A DNA stretch of 64,000 nucleotides from Ureibacillus galli. Lineage in GTDB: Bacteria; Bacillota; Bacilli; Bacillales_A; Planococcaceae. Where the stretch lies: positions 62,001 to 126,000 of the forward strand of contig NZ_JACSQA010000005.1 of the NCBI RefSeq assembly GCF_014836845.1, given 5' to 3'. The translations under genes were made by a program, and so were the position numbers. The notes below the pieces were generated by a model that did not search any database, had not been told where the DNA came from, and saw only the letters and a program-made list of their open reading frames with translations. Position 1 is the first letter of the stretch. Every line of letters starts with the position of its first letter. Below, in pieces: positions 1 through 9,337 of the stretch.

Positions 1-300
1 GCAGGTATCTCTCCCGATCAATCCGGGGAAATCCAGACGATTGAATCAGCACAAACATGGTTACAAAATGGTCAGTATGATTATGTTATTTTTGTTGCAA
101 AAGATGATGAGACAAAAAAGATTGTACCGACACTCCTTTCTTCAAAACCGAAAAACTTACTATTAGACGTGGCTGGAAAGTTTGTTGATGAGCAGAACGA
201 GTGGATAGAAAAAGGGGTAAATGGCTTTATTTTTGCGGGGCAAAATATGGTGAAAAAGCTGACAGACATACTTGAAAGCTTGCAGGGGGTGCAACGATGA
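1..300 (+). CDS. mutA: Methylmalonyl-CoA mutase small subunit, C-terminal fragment
   Basis: The first frame is open from base 1 to a TGA at 298-300, giving 99 residues with no start, so this is the 3' end of a gene cut by the window edge. The stop overlaps the start of the large mutase subunit in an ATGA, as in two-subunit (mutA-mutB) methylmalonyl-CoA mutase operons. The fragment has the look of the alpha/beta B12-domain remnant at the end of the small subunit ([18 protein letters not shown], then [10 protein letters not shown]). In this family the small subunit does not bind cobalamin and serves a structural role in the heterodimer. The identity rests mainly on position and length. Confidence 0.75.
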   Translation, partial: AGISPDQSGEIQTIESAQTWLQNGQYDYVIFVAKDDETKKIVPTLLSSKPKNLLLDVAGKFVDEQNEWIEKGVNGFIFAGQNMVKKLTDILESLQGVQR

Positions 301-2447
301 GTAAACCAGATTTTAAAGCCATCAACTTAAAAGAAGTATTTTTAAAAGAAAAAATAGATTCTACCAATTCATTCATAACAAATGAAGAAATTGAAGTGAA
401 AGAATTTTATAATAAAGAAGATATACAACATATGAATCATTTAAATGATTTCTCAGGTATTGCACCAAATACTCGAGGTCCTTATCCTACAATGTACGTA
501 GCAAGACCTTGGACTGTTCGTCAATACGCTGGTTTTTCAACAGCGGAAGAGTCCAATGCCTTTTACCGAAGAAATTTAGCAATGGGGCAAAAAGGATTAT
601 CAGTGGCCTTCGATTTAGCAACTCACCGTGGCTATGACTCAGATCATCCTCGTGTAAAGGGGGATGTTGGAAAAGCAGGGGTAGCTATCGACTCTATTGA
701 AGATATGAAAATATTGTTTGATGGTATTCCGTTAGATCAAATGTCTGTTTCCATGACGATGAATGGTGCCGTATTACCGATTTTAGCATTCTATATCGTT
801 GCGGCGGAAGAACAAGGAGTTTCACCTGAACAGTTAGCAGGTACGATTCAAAATGATATTTTAAAAGAATATATGGTACGAAATACGTATATCTATCCAC
901 CAGAAATGTCCATGAAGATTATTGCTGATATTTTTGAATTTACGAGTAAATTTATGCCGAAATTCAACTCGATTTCCATTTCTGGCTATCATATTCAAGA
1001 AGCGGGCGCAACAAATGATATCGAATTAGCTTATACGTTGGCAGATGGTCTTGAATATGTTCGGACGGGTTTAAAAGCTGGGATTGATATTGATTCGTTC
1101 GCACCACGTTTATCTTTCTTTTGGGCTATTGGAATGAATTATTATATGGAAGTAGCGAAAATGCGTGCTGCACGCCGTATTTGGGCACAAATGATGAGTA
1201 CATTTAATCCAAAAAATCCAAAATCTTTAGCTTTACGTACCCATTCCCAAACATCAGGATGGTCTTTAACAGAACAGGATCCATTTAATAATGTGACGAG
1301 AACATTATTGGAAGCAAATGCAGCGGCAATGGGACATACACAGTCCCTCCATACGAATGCCCTTGATGAGGCGATTGCATTACCGACGGATTTCTCAGCA
1401 CGAATTGCGCGGAATACTCAGCTCTTCTTACAAGAAGAAACTGGAATGACGAAAGTGATTGATCCTTGGGGTGGATCTTACTATGTAGAAAAATTAACGG
1501 ATGAACTTACCCATAAAGCGTGGGCGTTAATTGAAGAAATTGAAGAACTAGGTGGAATGGCAAAAGCGATAGAAACAGGGTTGCCAAAAATGAAGGTGGA
1601 AGAATCTGCAGCAAAACGTCAAGCCAAAATTGATTCTAAAACGGAAACAATTGTTGGAGTAAATAAATATTTACTAGATGTTGAAGAACCAATTGATATT
1701 TTAGATATCGATAATACAATTGTTCGACAAAAACAAATTGAACGTTTAGAAAAGTTAAAGTTAAATCGAAACGAAGAAGAAGTTCAAAAGCATTTAGCAA
1801 GACTTACACGTGCAGCAGAAACAGGGGAAGAAAATTTATTAGCTGTAGCAATTGATGCGGCTCGTGCTCGTGCTTCCCTCGGTGAAATTTCTGATGCGAT
1901 TGAAAAAGTATCAAGTCGTCATAAAGCAGTGATTCGTTCGATATCAGGCGTCTATTCTTCTAATTTCTCAGATGATGAATTAATCAATGAAGTAAAACAA
2001 ATGACGGAGGAATTTTTAGAAAATGAAGGTCGTCGTCCGCGTATTCTTGTGGCTAAAATGGGGCAAGATGGTCACGACCGAGGGGCAAAAGTTGTGGCAA
2101 CAGGCTATGCAGATTTAGGATTTGACGTGGATATTTCGCCGCTATTTTTAACTCCTGAAGAAGCTGCGCAAATGGCAGTAGAAAATGACGTTCACTGTGT
2201 GGGTGTTTCTTCCCTAGCTGCAGGACATAAAACATTAGTTCCTGAACTTATCGCGGAACTTAAAAAACTCGGTCGAGAAGATATTATCGTTATCGTCGGC
2301 GGTGTTATTCCAGCTCAAGACTATCAATTTATTTACGATGCTGGAGCAGTAGCGATATTTGGTCCAGGGACGGTTATTCCTGTGTCTGCGATTAAAATCA
2401 TTGAAGAAATATATAAACGATTAGGTTACGAGGAAGTGTCTTTGTAA
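297..2447 (+). CDS. scpA: Methylmalonyl-CoA mutase large (catalytic) subunit
   Basis: A 716-residue protein of the usual length for MutB/ScpA, which converts (R)-methylmalonyl-CoA to succinyl-CoA with adenosylcobalamin in the cytosol. The N-terminal TIM-barrel substrate domain has the family signatures [18 protein letters not shown] and [14 protein letters not shown]. The C-terminal B12 domain carries the DxHxxG motif as DGHDRG, with His593 as the lower axial cobalt ligand, followed by the GG-type motif [12 protein letters not shown]. The start overlaps the mutA stop by 4 bases (ATGA) behind a GGGGGTG ribosome site, and the stop overlaps the meaB start by one base. All three genes are therefore translationally coupled. 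Also called mutB. Confidence 0.96.
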   Translation: MSKPDFKAINLKEVFLKEKIDSTNSFITNEEIEVKEFYNKEDIQHMNHLNDFSGIAPNTRGPYPTMYVARPWTVRQYAGFSTAEESNAFYRRNLAMGQKGLSVAFDLATHRGYDSDHPRVKGDVGKAGVAIDSIEDMKILFDGIPLDQMSVSMTMNGAVLPILAFYIVAAEEQGVSPEQLAGTIQNDILKEYMVRNTYIYPPEMSMKIIADIFEFTSKFMPKFNSISISGYHIQEAGATNDIELAYTLADGLEYVRTGLKAGIDIDSFAPRLSFFWAIGMNYYMEVAKMRAARRIWAQMMSTFNPKNPKSLALRTHSQTSGWSLTEQDPFNNVTRTLLEANAAAMGHTQSLHTNALDEAIALPTDFSARIARNTQLFLQEETGMTKVIDPWGGSYYVEKLTDELTHKAWALIEEIEELGGMAKAIETGLPKMKVEESAAKRQAKIDSKTETIVGVNKYLLDVEEPIDILDIDNTIVRQKQIERLEKLKLNRNEEEVQKHLARLTRAAETGEENLLAVAIDAARARASLGEISDAIEKVSSRHKAVIRSISGVYSSNFSDDELINEVKQMTEEFLENEGRRPRILVAKMGQDGHDRGAKVVATGYADLGFDVDISPLFLTPEEAAQMAVENDVHCVGVSSLAAGHKTLVPELIAELKKLGREDIIVIVGGVIPAQDYQFIYDAGAVAIFGPGTVIPVSAIKIIEEIYKRLGYEEVSL

Positions 2448-3526
2448 TGGGCGATCAAACAGACAAGGGTGCATTACATGTAATGGCCGGTGTAGAAGGG
2501 ACCCATGATGGAAGAACGATATCACCAAAAAAATTTAGGAAAAAGAAACAGCAATCCATTGATATTGAAAATCTAGCTGAGGAAGTGCGGAGCGGTTTAC
2601 GCACTTCTCTTTCAAAAGCGATTACGTTAATTGAAAGTTCACATAGTGAACATAAAGAGCAAGCGCAAAAATTGTTACAGGAACTATTACCTTTTACAGG
2701 GAATAGCATTCGAATTGGTATTACTGGTGTCCCGGGTGCTGGTAAAAGTTCTTTCATAGAAGCGTTTGGGACAATGCTTTGTAATATGGGAAAAAAAGTT
2801 GCAGTTCTTGCCATTGATCCGAGTTCATCTCTGTCCGGTGGTAGTATTTTAGGTGATAAAACCCGTATGGAGGAATTGAGTCGTCATAAACGCGCTTTCG
2901 TTCGACCATCACCAAGTGCAGGGATCCTTGGTGGTGTTCATAAAAAAACGAGAGAAACAATGTTACTTTGTGAAGCAGCGGGTTACGATGTCATATTAAT
3001 CGAAACGGTTGGTGTCGGACAGAGTGAGACGTATGTTCGAGGGATGGTAGATTTTTTCCTTCTATTAGTTTTAACAGGTGCAGGCGATGAATTGCAAGGT
3101 ATGAAAAAAGGAATTATGGAGTTGGCAGATGGTATTATCGTTCATAAAAGTGATGGAGATAATTTACCAAAAGCGAAAAAAACCGTTCGCGAATATTTGC
3201 AAATTCTTCACTTCCTACAGCCTGCCACACCAGGGTGGATGAGTAAAGCGTTAGCTGTATCCTCGATTAAGAAAACGGGATTAACCGATGTTTGGGACAT
3301 GATTTGTCAATTCGAAAAAACGATTAAAGACTCTCACTATTGGGAAACAAGACGTCTAGAACAAACGAAAGAATGGTTTCAGTCAATGATTACCGATACA
3401 TTAATCGATTCATTTTTTAATAATTCGGATAAAAAGGGCCAAATGAAGTCAATCGAGACGCAAATATTGCAGGGGGAAATAACCGTAACTCAAGGAGTAA
3501 CGAAATTATTTTCCAATAACCAATGA
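2447..3526 (+). CDS. meaB: Methylmalonyl-CoA mutase-associated GTPase MeaB
   Basis: A 359-residue G3E-family P-loop GTPase (MeaB/ArgK) that gates cofactor loading and protects methylmalonyl-CoA mutase. Visible motifs are the Walker A loop GVPGAGKS near residue 90, [28 protein letters not shown] (switch region) and the base-recognition motif, which reads HKSDGDN rather than the NKADGDN usual in this family. The ATG overlaps the mutase stop by one base. Functional assignment is secure from sequence and neighbourhood; the Asn-to-His change in the G4 motif is the only oddity. Confidence 0.95.
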   Translation: MGDQTDKGALHVMAGVEGTHDGRTISPKKFRKKKQQSIDIENLAEEVRSGLRTSLSKAITLIESSHSEHKEQAQKLLQELLPFTGNSIRIGITGVPGAGKSSFIEAFGTMLCNMGKKVAVLAIDPSSSLSGGSILGDKTRMEELSRHKRAFVRPSPSAGILGGVHKKTRETMLLCEAAGYDVILIETVGVGQSETYVRGMVDFFLLLVLTGAGDELQGMKKGIMELADGIIVHKSDGDNLPKAKKTVREYLQILHFLQPATPGWMSKALAVSSIKKTGLTDVWDMICQFEKTIKDSHYWETRRLEQTKEWFQSMITDTLIDSFFNNSDKKGQMKSIETQILQGEITVTQGVTKLFSNNQ

Positions 3527-3594
3527 TCAGTATTTTAAACCGTTCAAATAGATGTCTTTGTGATAATATATATAGTTGAAAGGAGCGATAAATC

Positions 3595-4035
3595 ATGAAT
3601 ATGGATTACGATTTATTTATGGAAGAAATTAAAAGAACAGCGCGTGCTGAAATAGAGGGAGCAGGTTATGAACAACTGCGTACACCAGAAGAAGTAGAGG
3701 AAGCATTTGCTCGTCCAGGTACTACGCTTGTAATGGTGAACTCTGTTTGTGGTTGTGCAGGTGGGATTGCCCGTCCAGCTGCAGCAAACGCGATTCATTA
3801 CGATAAACGTCCAGACCATTTAGTAACTGTTTTTGCTGGTCAAGATAAAGAAGCGACAGCAGCTGCTCGTCATTTCTTTGGTGATAACCACATTCCTTCT
3901 TCACCTGCCTTTGTTTTATTAAAAGATGGTAAAGTTGTTGCAGATATTGGTCGTCATGAAATTGAAGGTCATGATCCAATGTCCGTTATTACAAATTTAC
4001 AAGCAAACTTTGAAGAATATTGTGATGAAGTTTAA
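3595..4035 (+). CDS. brxB: Bacilliredoxin BrxA/BrxB family (YphP/YqiW)
   Basis: A 146-residue thioredoxin-fold protein that removes bacillithiol from S-bacillithiolated proteins. It carries the diagnostic CxC active site as SVCGCAGG (Cys52 and Cys54), followed by [10 protein letters not shown]. Length matches the family. The ATG follows GAAAGGAGCGATAAATC, a good ribosome site. B. subtilis yqiW (brxB) likewise lies next to yqjA, which follows here, so BrxB is preferred over its paralogue BrxA. A strong terminator follows at 4047-4089. Confidence 0.92.
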   Translation: MNMDYDLFMEEIKRTARAEIEGAGYEQLRTPEEVEEAFARPGTTLVMVNSVCGCAGGIARPAAANAIHYDKRPDHLVTVFAGQDKEATAAARHFFGDNHIPSSPAFVLLKDGKVVADIGRHEIEGHDPMSVITNLQANFEEYCDEV

Positions 4036-4046
4036 TGTGAAAAATT

Positions 4047-4089
4047 AAAAGAACTTGTCCTTAGATTATTTTTAAGGACATGTTCTTTT
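4047..4089 (+). terminator. Rho-independent terminator after brxB
   Basis: Two 17-base arms (4047-4063 and 4073-4089) are complementary with one mismatch and a 9-base loop; the right arm ends in TTTT. Confidence 0.85.
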
Positions 4090-4140
4090 CTTTACATTTG
4101 TCACAATTATCCGATTTTTACATAATAACCGCTTCAAAGC

Positions 4141-5148
4141 TTGAAGGAGGAAGTCGTTATCAAAAAATTTAAAATCGGCTATCGCACAGTTAAAACAGCA
4201 GTTGGTGCTGCAATTGCAATTGCTATCGCTCACTACTTTGACTTACAATACTTTTCATCAGCAGCGATCTTAACGATTCTTTGTATACAAACGACAAAAA
4301 AGAAATCTGTTCATGCCGTTTATACGAGATTGATCGCAAGTTTTATTGGAATGGCTTTTGCCTATCTTGCTTTAGAAACGTTCGGCTATAATCCAATCGT
4401 TTTAGGATGTATGATACTAATTTTTATCCCTACCATTGTTACTTTAAATGTTGCAGCAGGATTTGTATCAAGTTCCGTTATTATTATGCATATTTATGGA
4501 GAAGCAAATTTCACTTTGGACTTATTTTTAAATGAAATTGCTTTAATGGCAATTGGGTTTGGAACAGCTCTAGCTGTCAATATGTATATGGGGGATTTCC
4601 AAAAGGAATTAGATCGTTACCTTGACGAAATAGAAAATTTATATAGTTCGATATTTAAGGAAATTGAAAAATATTTACGAAACGGAGATACGACGTGGGA
4701 TGGAAAGGAAATTATTGAAGCGGCCAATATTTTAGAGAAGGCGAAATCTCTTGCGTTTAAAGATGTAGAAAACCATCTAACACGTAAACAAAACGAATAT
4801 TATTTATATTTCGATATGCGTGAAAAGCAATTAGAGATTATTGAAAGAGTATTACCTAAAATTACAACTTTACCTGTTATGGTACAGCAAGCGGAGTTGG
4901 TTGCGGATTTTATGGAAGAACTAGCTGAAAATGTACATCCAGGTAATACTGCTAAGCGCTTTCGAAATAAATTGGAAATGGTTAAAGAGGAGTTTGCCAA
5001 AATGCCATTACCTGAAAGTCACGAAAAATTTTTAGCGATGGCCTCCCTTTATCAATTTATCGAAGAAATGGATCAATATTTAATGATAAAACAGTCATAT
5101 AAAGGAATAAAGAATAAAAGCAGAAAAAAAGCGATTACAGGAAAGTAA
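4141..5148 (+). CDS. Aromatic acid exporter-like membrane protein (YqjA family)
   Basis: A protein of about 330 residues with about five N-terminal membrane segments (residues 10-150: AVGAAIAIAIAHYF, AAILTILCIQTTKKKSVHAV, ...) followed by a long soluble helical C-terminal domain. This is the architecture of the ArAE_1/DUF939 family typified by B. subtilis YqjA, and the neighbouring brxB gene supports this. The start is unclear: the only canonical in-frame codon is TTG at 4141, which lies directly before an AAGGAGG at 4144-4150. The codon correctly placed behind that ribosome site is ATC at 4159. The transported substrate is unknown. Confidence 0.82.
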   Translation: MKEEVVIKKFKIGYRTVKTAVGAAIAIAIAHYFDLQYFSSAAILTILCIQTTKKKSVHAVYTRLIASFIGMAFAYLALETFGYNPIVLGCMILIFIPTIVTLNVAAGFVSSSVIIMHIYGEANFTLDLFLNEIALMAIGFGTALAVNMYMGDFQKELDRYLDEIENLYSSIFKEIEKYLRNGDTTWDGKEIIEAANILEKAKSLAFKDVENHLTRKQNEYYLYFDMREKQLEIIERVLPKITTLPVMVQQAELVADFMEELAENVHPGNTAKRFRNKLEMVKEEFAKMPLPESHEKFLAMASLYQFIEEMDQYLMIKQSYKGIKNKSRKKAITGK

Positions 5149-5165
5149 TCGCAGAAAGAAGACGT

Positions 5166-5258
5166 TTAGAAGAATGATAGACCAAATGCTAAAGTTGAAA
5201 TAACCATTATGGCAATCATGCTATATACGACTATTTTTTGGAATTTTTTATTACTCAT
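5166..5258 (-). CDS. prli42: Stressosome-associated miniprotein Prli42
   Basis: A 30-residue reading frame, below common ORF cut-offs. Its sequence begins MSNKKFQKIVVYSMIAIM and ends in STLAFGLSFF. A short basic N-terminus followed by one membrane helix, with the MSNKK-QKIVVY opening, matches the Prli42 miniprotein of Listeria and other Bacillales, which anchors the stressosome to the membrane through RsbR. A GGGGAG ribosome site lies 7 bases before the ATG on the minus strand. It lies alone between yqjA and the epimerase gene, on the opposite strand. No other stressosome gene is in the window. Confidence 0.88.
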   Translation of the reverse strand: MSNKKFQKIVVYSMIAIMVISTLAFGLSFF

Positions 5259-5381
5259 ATTTTTTCTCCCCTTCTATTGTTAAATTTAGTTTATCAAATT
5301 TGAAAAATATCTCAAGTACGTAGCGAATTGTTTTCCTTTTTTGATACAATAGAAATGTACTATAACAGAAGGGGTGTTGTT

Positions 5382-5822
5382 ATGAAGGGCGTAGATCATA
5401 TTGGAATAGCTGTTAAAAACCTGGATGAACGTATTACATATTATACTGAAACTCTAGGCTTAACATTACTAAAAATAGAAGAGGTTCCTTCACAACATGT
5501 TCGAGTAGCGTTTATTGATGCAGGTAATGTGAAATTTGAGCTATTGGAACCTACTAGTGAAGAAAGTGCGATATATAAACATATCGAAAAACGTGGAGAA
5601 GGAATTCAACATGTTGCATTTGGGGTAACGGGTATTCGGGAAAGAATGAAAGAATTGCGAGAAAAGGGAGTACGTATTCTTTCGGATGAACCGAATCCAG
5701 GTGCTGGGGGAGCAGAAGTTGCCTTTTTACACCCAAAGGACTCTTATGGTGTACTATATGAACTTTGTGATAAAAGTAAAAAAGGGGATAATGAGAGATA
5801 TGGACATGTTCGACAAAATTAA
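5382..5822 (+). CDS. mce: Methylmalonyl-CoA epimerase (VOC family)
   Basis: A 146-residue vicinal-oxygen-chelate protein that interconverts (S)- and (R)-methylmalonyl-CoA. The pattern VDHIGIAVKNLDERITYYTE, then KFELLEPT, GIQHVAFGV and SYGVLYELCD is typical of the epimerase, with His and Glu metal ligands in the two VOC repeats. The ATG at 5382 sits behind AGAAGGGGTG; an upstream in-frame start at 5328 has no ribosome site. The 3' end overlaps the carboxyltransferase start, so the two are coupled. B. subtilis YqjC is the positional counterpart. It links propionyl-CoA carboxylation to the mutase encoded upstream. Confidence 0.93.
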   Translation: MKGVDHIGIAVKNLDERITYYTETLGLTLLKIEEVPSQHVRVAFIDAGNVKFELLEPTSEESAIYKHIEKRGEGIQHVAFGVTGIRERMKELREKGVRILSDEPNPGAGGAEVAFLHPKDSYGVLYELCDKSKKGDNERYGHVRQN

Positions 5823-7347
5823 TGAGATGTATGATCGTAAACGTGAAATCGAGCTTGGCGGTGGAGACAAGCGTATAGAAAAGCAACATGAAAAAGGAAA
5901 GCTAACAGCTCGTGAACGGATTGATATGTTATTAGATAAAGATACCTTTGTAGAAATAAATCCATTTATTACTCATAGAACAACGGATTTTGGTATGGAT
6001 GAACAAAAAGGTCCTGGCGATGGGGTTGTAACAGGTTTTGGTAAAATTAATGGGCGCAATGTTTATTTATTTGCACAAGATTTTACGGTTTTTGGTGGAG
6101 CCCTTGGAGAAATGCATGCCAAAAAAATAGCAGCTGTTATGGACTTGGCAGCTAAAAATGGTACTCCTTTTATCGGCATTAACGATTCTGGCGGTGCTCG
6201 TATTCAAGAAGGTGTTTTATCTTTAGATGGGTATGGAAGTATATTTTACCGTAACTCTATCTATTCCGGTGTAATCCCACAAATTTCTGTTATTATGGGA
6301 CCTTGTGCCGGTGGAGCAGTCTACTCTCCAGCAATTACGGACTTTATTTTAATGGTGGATAAAACATCCCAAATGTTTATAACGGGACCAAAAGTTATTG
6401 AAACGGTTACAGGAGAGAAAATTTCTTCAGAAGATTTAGGTGGTTCGAAAGTTCATAATACGATTAGTGGGAATGCCCATTTTCGTGCTCCATCTGAGGA
6501 AGAATCTATCGAACAAATTCGCAATCTTCTAAGTTATCTGCCACAAAATAATAAAGAGAAAGCGCCTAGATTCCCACGACCTGAAGGGGATGATTATCGT
6601 CCAGATATTATTGATTATGTACCAATTGAACCGACAAAACCTTATGATGTGCGTAAAGTCGTCGAACAGGTCGTAGATAAATACTCCTTTATGGAGGTTC
6701 AGGCTGAATTTGCGAAAAACATTGTGGTTGGATTTGCACGAATAGCAGGGGAGTCAGTTGGATTAGTTTGTAACCAACCGAAAGCATTAGCAGGTGGACT
6801 AGATATCGATTCGTCTGATAAAGCTTCTCGATTTATTCGAACTTGTGATGCTTTTAACATTCCGATTATTACTTTTGAAGATGTTTCCGGATTCTTCCCA
6901 GGAGTTAAGCAAGAACACGGCGGTATTATTCGCCACGGTGCGAAAATTTTATATGCATACTCAGAGGCAACTGTACCGAAAATAACAGTCATTTTACGAA
7001 AAGCATATGGTGGAGCATACGTTGCACTTAACTCGAAGTCAATAGGCGCAGATTTAGTTTATGCTTGGCCAAATGCAGAAATCGCGGTAATGGGGGCAGC
7101 TGGGGCGGCAAATATTATTTTTGCCAATGAAATAGCTAACTCTGAACATCCTGAAAGTACACGTGAAGCAAAAATTGAAGAATATAAAGAGAAATTTGCG
7201 AATCCTTATGTTGCGGCATCCCGTGGAATGGTGGATGATGTTATTGATCCGAGGGAAACACGTATAAAATTAATCCAATCACTTGATATGTTGGCAACGA
7301 AGGAAGAAACTCGACCATATAAAAAACACGGAAATATTCCATTGTAA
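5791..7347 (+). CDS. pccB: Acyl-CoA (propionyl-CoA) carboxylase carboxyltransferase subunit
   Basis: About 518 residues with two crotonase-type carboxyltransferase halves: the N-half has GGDKRIEKQHEKGKLTARER and NDSGGARIQEGV; the C-half has DVSGFFPGVKQEHGGIIRHGAK and AYGGAYVALNSK. It transfers carboxyl from biotin to propionyl-CoA, giving methylmalonyl-CoA. It corresponds to B. subtilis YqjD. The biotin carboxylase/BCCP partner is not in the window. Starts at 5791 and 5800 are both possible; AAAGGGG at 5781-5787 is close to the first and far from the second. It overlaps the epimerase gene by about 30 bases. Confidence 0.93.
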   Translation: MRDMDMFDKINEMYDRKREIELGGGDKRIEKQHEKGKLTARERIDMLLDKDTFVEINPFITHRTTDFGMDEQKGPGDGVVTGFGKINGRNVYLFAQDFTVFGGALGEMHAKKIAAVMDLAAKNGTPFIGINDSGGARIQEGVLSLDGYGSIFYRNSIYSGVIPQISVIMGPCAGGAVYSPAITDFILMVDKTSQMFITGPKVIETVTGEKISSEDLGGSKVHNTISGNAHFRAPSEEESIEQIRNLLSYLPQNNKEKAPRFPRPEGDDYRPDIIDYVPIEPTKPYDVRKVVEQVVDKYSFMEVQAEFAKNIVVGFARIAGESVGLVCNQPKALAGGLDIDSSDKASRFIRTCDAFNIPIITFEDVSGFFPGVKQEHGGIIRHGAKILYAYSEATVPKITVILRKAYGGAYVALNSKSIGADLVYAWPNAEIAVMGAAGAANIIFANEIANSEHPESTREAKIEEYKEKFANPYVAASRGMVDDVIDPRETRIKLIQSLDMLATKEETRPYKKHGNIPL

Positions 7348-7477
7348 GTTGGAAAAAACGATATTATGTATAAACATTCGATTTATCTATTTAACTAAAG
7401 AAAGTTAGATAAAATTATCCCAAGGACCTGAGTTCGGTAATCTACTGGGCTAGGTCTTTTCATTTTTCAATAAATAA

Positions 7478-7515
7478 CCCCCGTAAAAATAGATTATTCT
7501 CTAACTTTACGGGGG
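7478..7515. terminator. Bidirectional terminator hairpin
   Basis: Perfect 10-bp arms CCCCCGTAAA (7478-7487) and TTTACGGGGG (7506-7515) between the 3' ends of the convergent pccB and tatA genes, with an AT-rich tail on the minus-strand side. Confidence 0.7.
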
Positions 7516-7549
7516 AGATGAATTTGGAACAGTGATTCTTCATATTTTA

Positions 7550-7744
7550 CTATTTATTTTCTTTAGTGGCTTTTTCGTCTTGGTTTATTTCATCATCATC
7601 CATAATATCTTTTGTGGAATCTTTAAAGTTTTTCATCGATTCTCCAATGGAACGACCTAACTTAGGTAATTTTGATGGACCAAAGAGTATTAAAATAATG
7701 ACTAAAATAATAATTAAGCCTGGGATACCAATTGAATTGAACAT
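7550..7744 (-). CDS. tatA: Twin-arginine translocase subunit TatA (module A, distal copy)
   Basis: A 64-residue TatA: a short N-terminal membrane helix ([20 protein letters not shown]), the [17 protein letters not shown] hinge and amphipathic helix, and a charged tail. Third gene of the minus-strand tatC-tatA-tatA set of module A, 92 bases after the second tatA. It resembles the distal tatA of module B (12107-12283) more than its own neighbour, so the two tatA types existed before the module duplicated. In Bacillales, TatA-type proteins supply both TatA and TatB functions. Confidence 0.95.
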   Translation of the reverse strand: MFNSIGIPGLIIILVIILILFGPSKLPKLGRSIGESMKNFKDSTKDIMDDDEINQDEKATKENK

Positions 7745-7836
7745 AGAATATTTTCCTCCTACAATGTGAACCGCCTATAGAAAAGGGGCATTGTCAATCT
7801 CTCACTATATGGCATCACTTTAAAGTACACAATCTA

Positions 7837-8064
7837 TTATTTTTGTGAAGCTTCTTCTTTTTTGCTTTCAGTTAATTTGAACTCTTCTTTTACTTCTTTC
7901 ACGTCACCAGTTACTTCATCAACTACATCTTTTGTTGAATCTTTAAATTCTTTTAAAGTTTGTCCAACAGCGCGCCCAAGTTGCGGAAGTTTTGATGGTC
8001 CGAAAAGAATTAAAGCAATGACTAGAATAATAATTAAGCCTGGAACTCCGATTGATTGAAACAT
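7837..8064 (-). CDS. tatA: Twin-arginine translocase subunit TatA (module A, tatC-proximal copy)
   Basis: A 75-residue TatA with one N-terminal helix ([20 protein letters not shown]), the [16 protein letters not shown] amphipathic stretch and a Lys/Glu-rich tail. It starts 27 bases after tatC on the minus strand. The first 40 or so residues are nearly identical to the matching gene in module B (12416-12643). With TatC it would make a minimal Gram-positive Tat pore. Confidence 0.95.
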   Translation of the reverse strand: MFQSIGVPGLIIILVIALILFGPSKLPQLGRAVGQTLKEFKDSTKDVVDEVTGDVKEVKEEFKLTESKKEEASQK

Positions 8065-8091
8065 ATGGTAAATCCTCCTAAATATAGTGTT

Positions 8092-8829
8092 TTAGTTTGA
8101 TACTTCTTTATTTTGTAATTGTTTTTTATATGTTTTTTCCGAAACAATAATACTAATTTCAAATAAGAGTAATAGTGGAATGATGATTAAAAAATCTGAT
8201 ACAAAGTCAGGGGGTGAAATCATTACACCGATTACGATAAGAATGAAGTATGATACTTTTCTCATCTTTCTTAATCTAGTTGGGGTAACGATACCGAGCT
8301 TAGTTAAAAATAAAATTACGACTGGTAGCTCGAAAACGATCCCTACAGGAATTAATAAATTAAACATTAGTGTAAAATACTGTTTCATTCCATAAGTTTC
8401 AGTTGCACCAATGGAATTATTGATATTATCCAAAAAGTTTAGCATTAACGGAAATAAAATAAAGTAACTAAAGGATACTCCGATAATAAATAGGAGGAAT
8501 GCTAAAGGTACAAATTTTGCTGCGCCAGATGCTTCTTTTTTTGTTAAACCTGGTTTAGTAAACAACCAAAGTTGATGCATTGCAACGGGTAATGTTAAAC
8601 AAATGGAAACTAGTAATGCACATTTTACATAAATCGAAATACCATCTGTATAGCCAAAAACGTTCCAATCAACATTTTGAGCAACTTTTTGGGCTTTAAT
8701 AAAATGTAAAATATCAGGTGCGAAAATGAATCCAATGAGTAATGTCACAATGAAAACAGAACAAGAAATAATAAGTCTTTTTCGAAGTTCTGTTAAATGT
8801 TCAACTATCGTATATTCTTGCTCTTCCAT
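8092..8829 (-). CDS. tatC: Sec-independent translocase subunit TatC (module A)
   Basis: A 245-residue, six-helix TatC. Signature segments are EHLTELRKRLIIS at the N-terminus (signal-peptide RR recognition), FTKPGLTKKE in the first cytoplasmic loop and VISPPDFVSD near the end. First gene of the minus-strand tat set and divergent from the dehydrogenase genes at 9063. Their common layout suggests that this TatC exports the Tat-signal protein encoded at 9338. A second TatC with the same layout is at 12671-13414. Confidence 0.96.
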   Translation of the reverse strand: MEEQEYTIVEHLTELRKRLIISCSVFIVTLLIGFIFAPDILHFIKAQKVAQNVDWNVFGYTDGISIYVKCALLVSICLTLPVAMHQLWLFTKPGLTKKEASGAAKFVPLAFLLFIIGVSFSYFILFPLMLNFLDNINNSIGATETYGMKQYFTLMFNLLIPVGIVFELPVVILFLTKLGIVTPTRLRKMRKVSYFILIVIGVMISPPDFVSDFLIIIPLLLLFEISIIVSEKTYKKQLQNKEVSN

Positions 8830-8895
8830 TTTTCATCCCCTTTTCGAAACTTTTAATTATAGCAAACTTTCAATATACTATCTACAAAAATAAAA

Positions 8896-9062
8896 GTATA
8901 CATCAAATAAAGTATACAAAATCGATTAAATGTACACAAAATTGTTGAATTGTATACAGAACTATTGTAGACTGTAATAGTTTTACAAGGAATATTAATT
9001 GATTATACACTCTTTAAACGAAAAGTAAATAATTTAATAGAGTGATAGATAGGGGGGATTCT
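8896..9062. promoter_or_regulatory. Divergent regulatory region of module A
   Basis: Between tatC and the 85-aa gene there are GTATAC hexamers at 8896, 8912 and 8952 and a GTACAC variant at 8932, spaced 16, 20 and 20 bases apart, close to two helical turns. Nearer the plus-strand start lies TTATACACTCTTTA (9003-9016), 4 bases, then AAAAGTAAAT (9021-9030). This second element is repeated exactly, with the same gap, in module B. A shared regulator or promoter element is inferred; the protein that binds it is unknown. Confidence 0.45.
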
Positions 9063-9320
9063 ATGTCAGAGTATAGCCGTGACGAACTATTTACAATTAT
9101 ACAAATGTTAGCAGGAATCACATTAACGGTAGGTTATGCCTTTTCCGTCGCAAACTTTCATCAAACTGTTCCAGCATTTGCATTAATTGGTTCAGCGGTC
9201 GGCCTTGCCATAATTATCGGATGTTGGTTAGGGTTAAAACATTTAACCTTTATGCTTGCAATGATTATAACGTCAATTATTTATGCGATTTATTTTAACT
9301 TTGGAGCAATGTTTAGTTAA
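9063..9320 (+). CDS. Small three-helix membrane protein of the Tat-GMC module (A)
   Basis: An 85-residue hydrophobic protein with three predicted membrane segments (about residues 9-29, 36-58, 64-83), no Cys pair and no heme motif. I do not recognise its family. The ATG at 9063 follows AGGGGGGATTCT; an upstream in-frame start at 9042 lacks a ribosome site. It is the first plus-strand gene of the module and is conserved at full length in module B (13620). By analogy with other GMC dehydrogenases it might anchor the enzyme or pass electrons to quinone, but this is only inferred from position. Confidence 0.8.
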   Translation: MSEYSRDELFTIIQMLAGITLTVGYAFSVANFHQTVPAFALIGSAVGLAIIIGCWLGLKHLTFMLAMIITSIIYAIYFNFGAMFS

Positions 9321-9337
9321 TTTTAGGAGGAGTCATG

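Noticed and set aside
7566-8059. Plus-strand frames opposite the tatA genes
   Set aside because: Mirror frames caused by the low-complexity TatA helices; no ribosome sites, and the minus-strand proteins are clear TatA.
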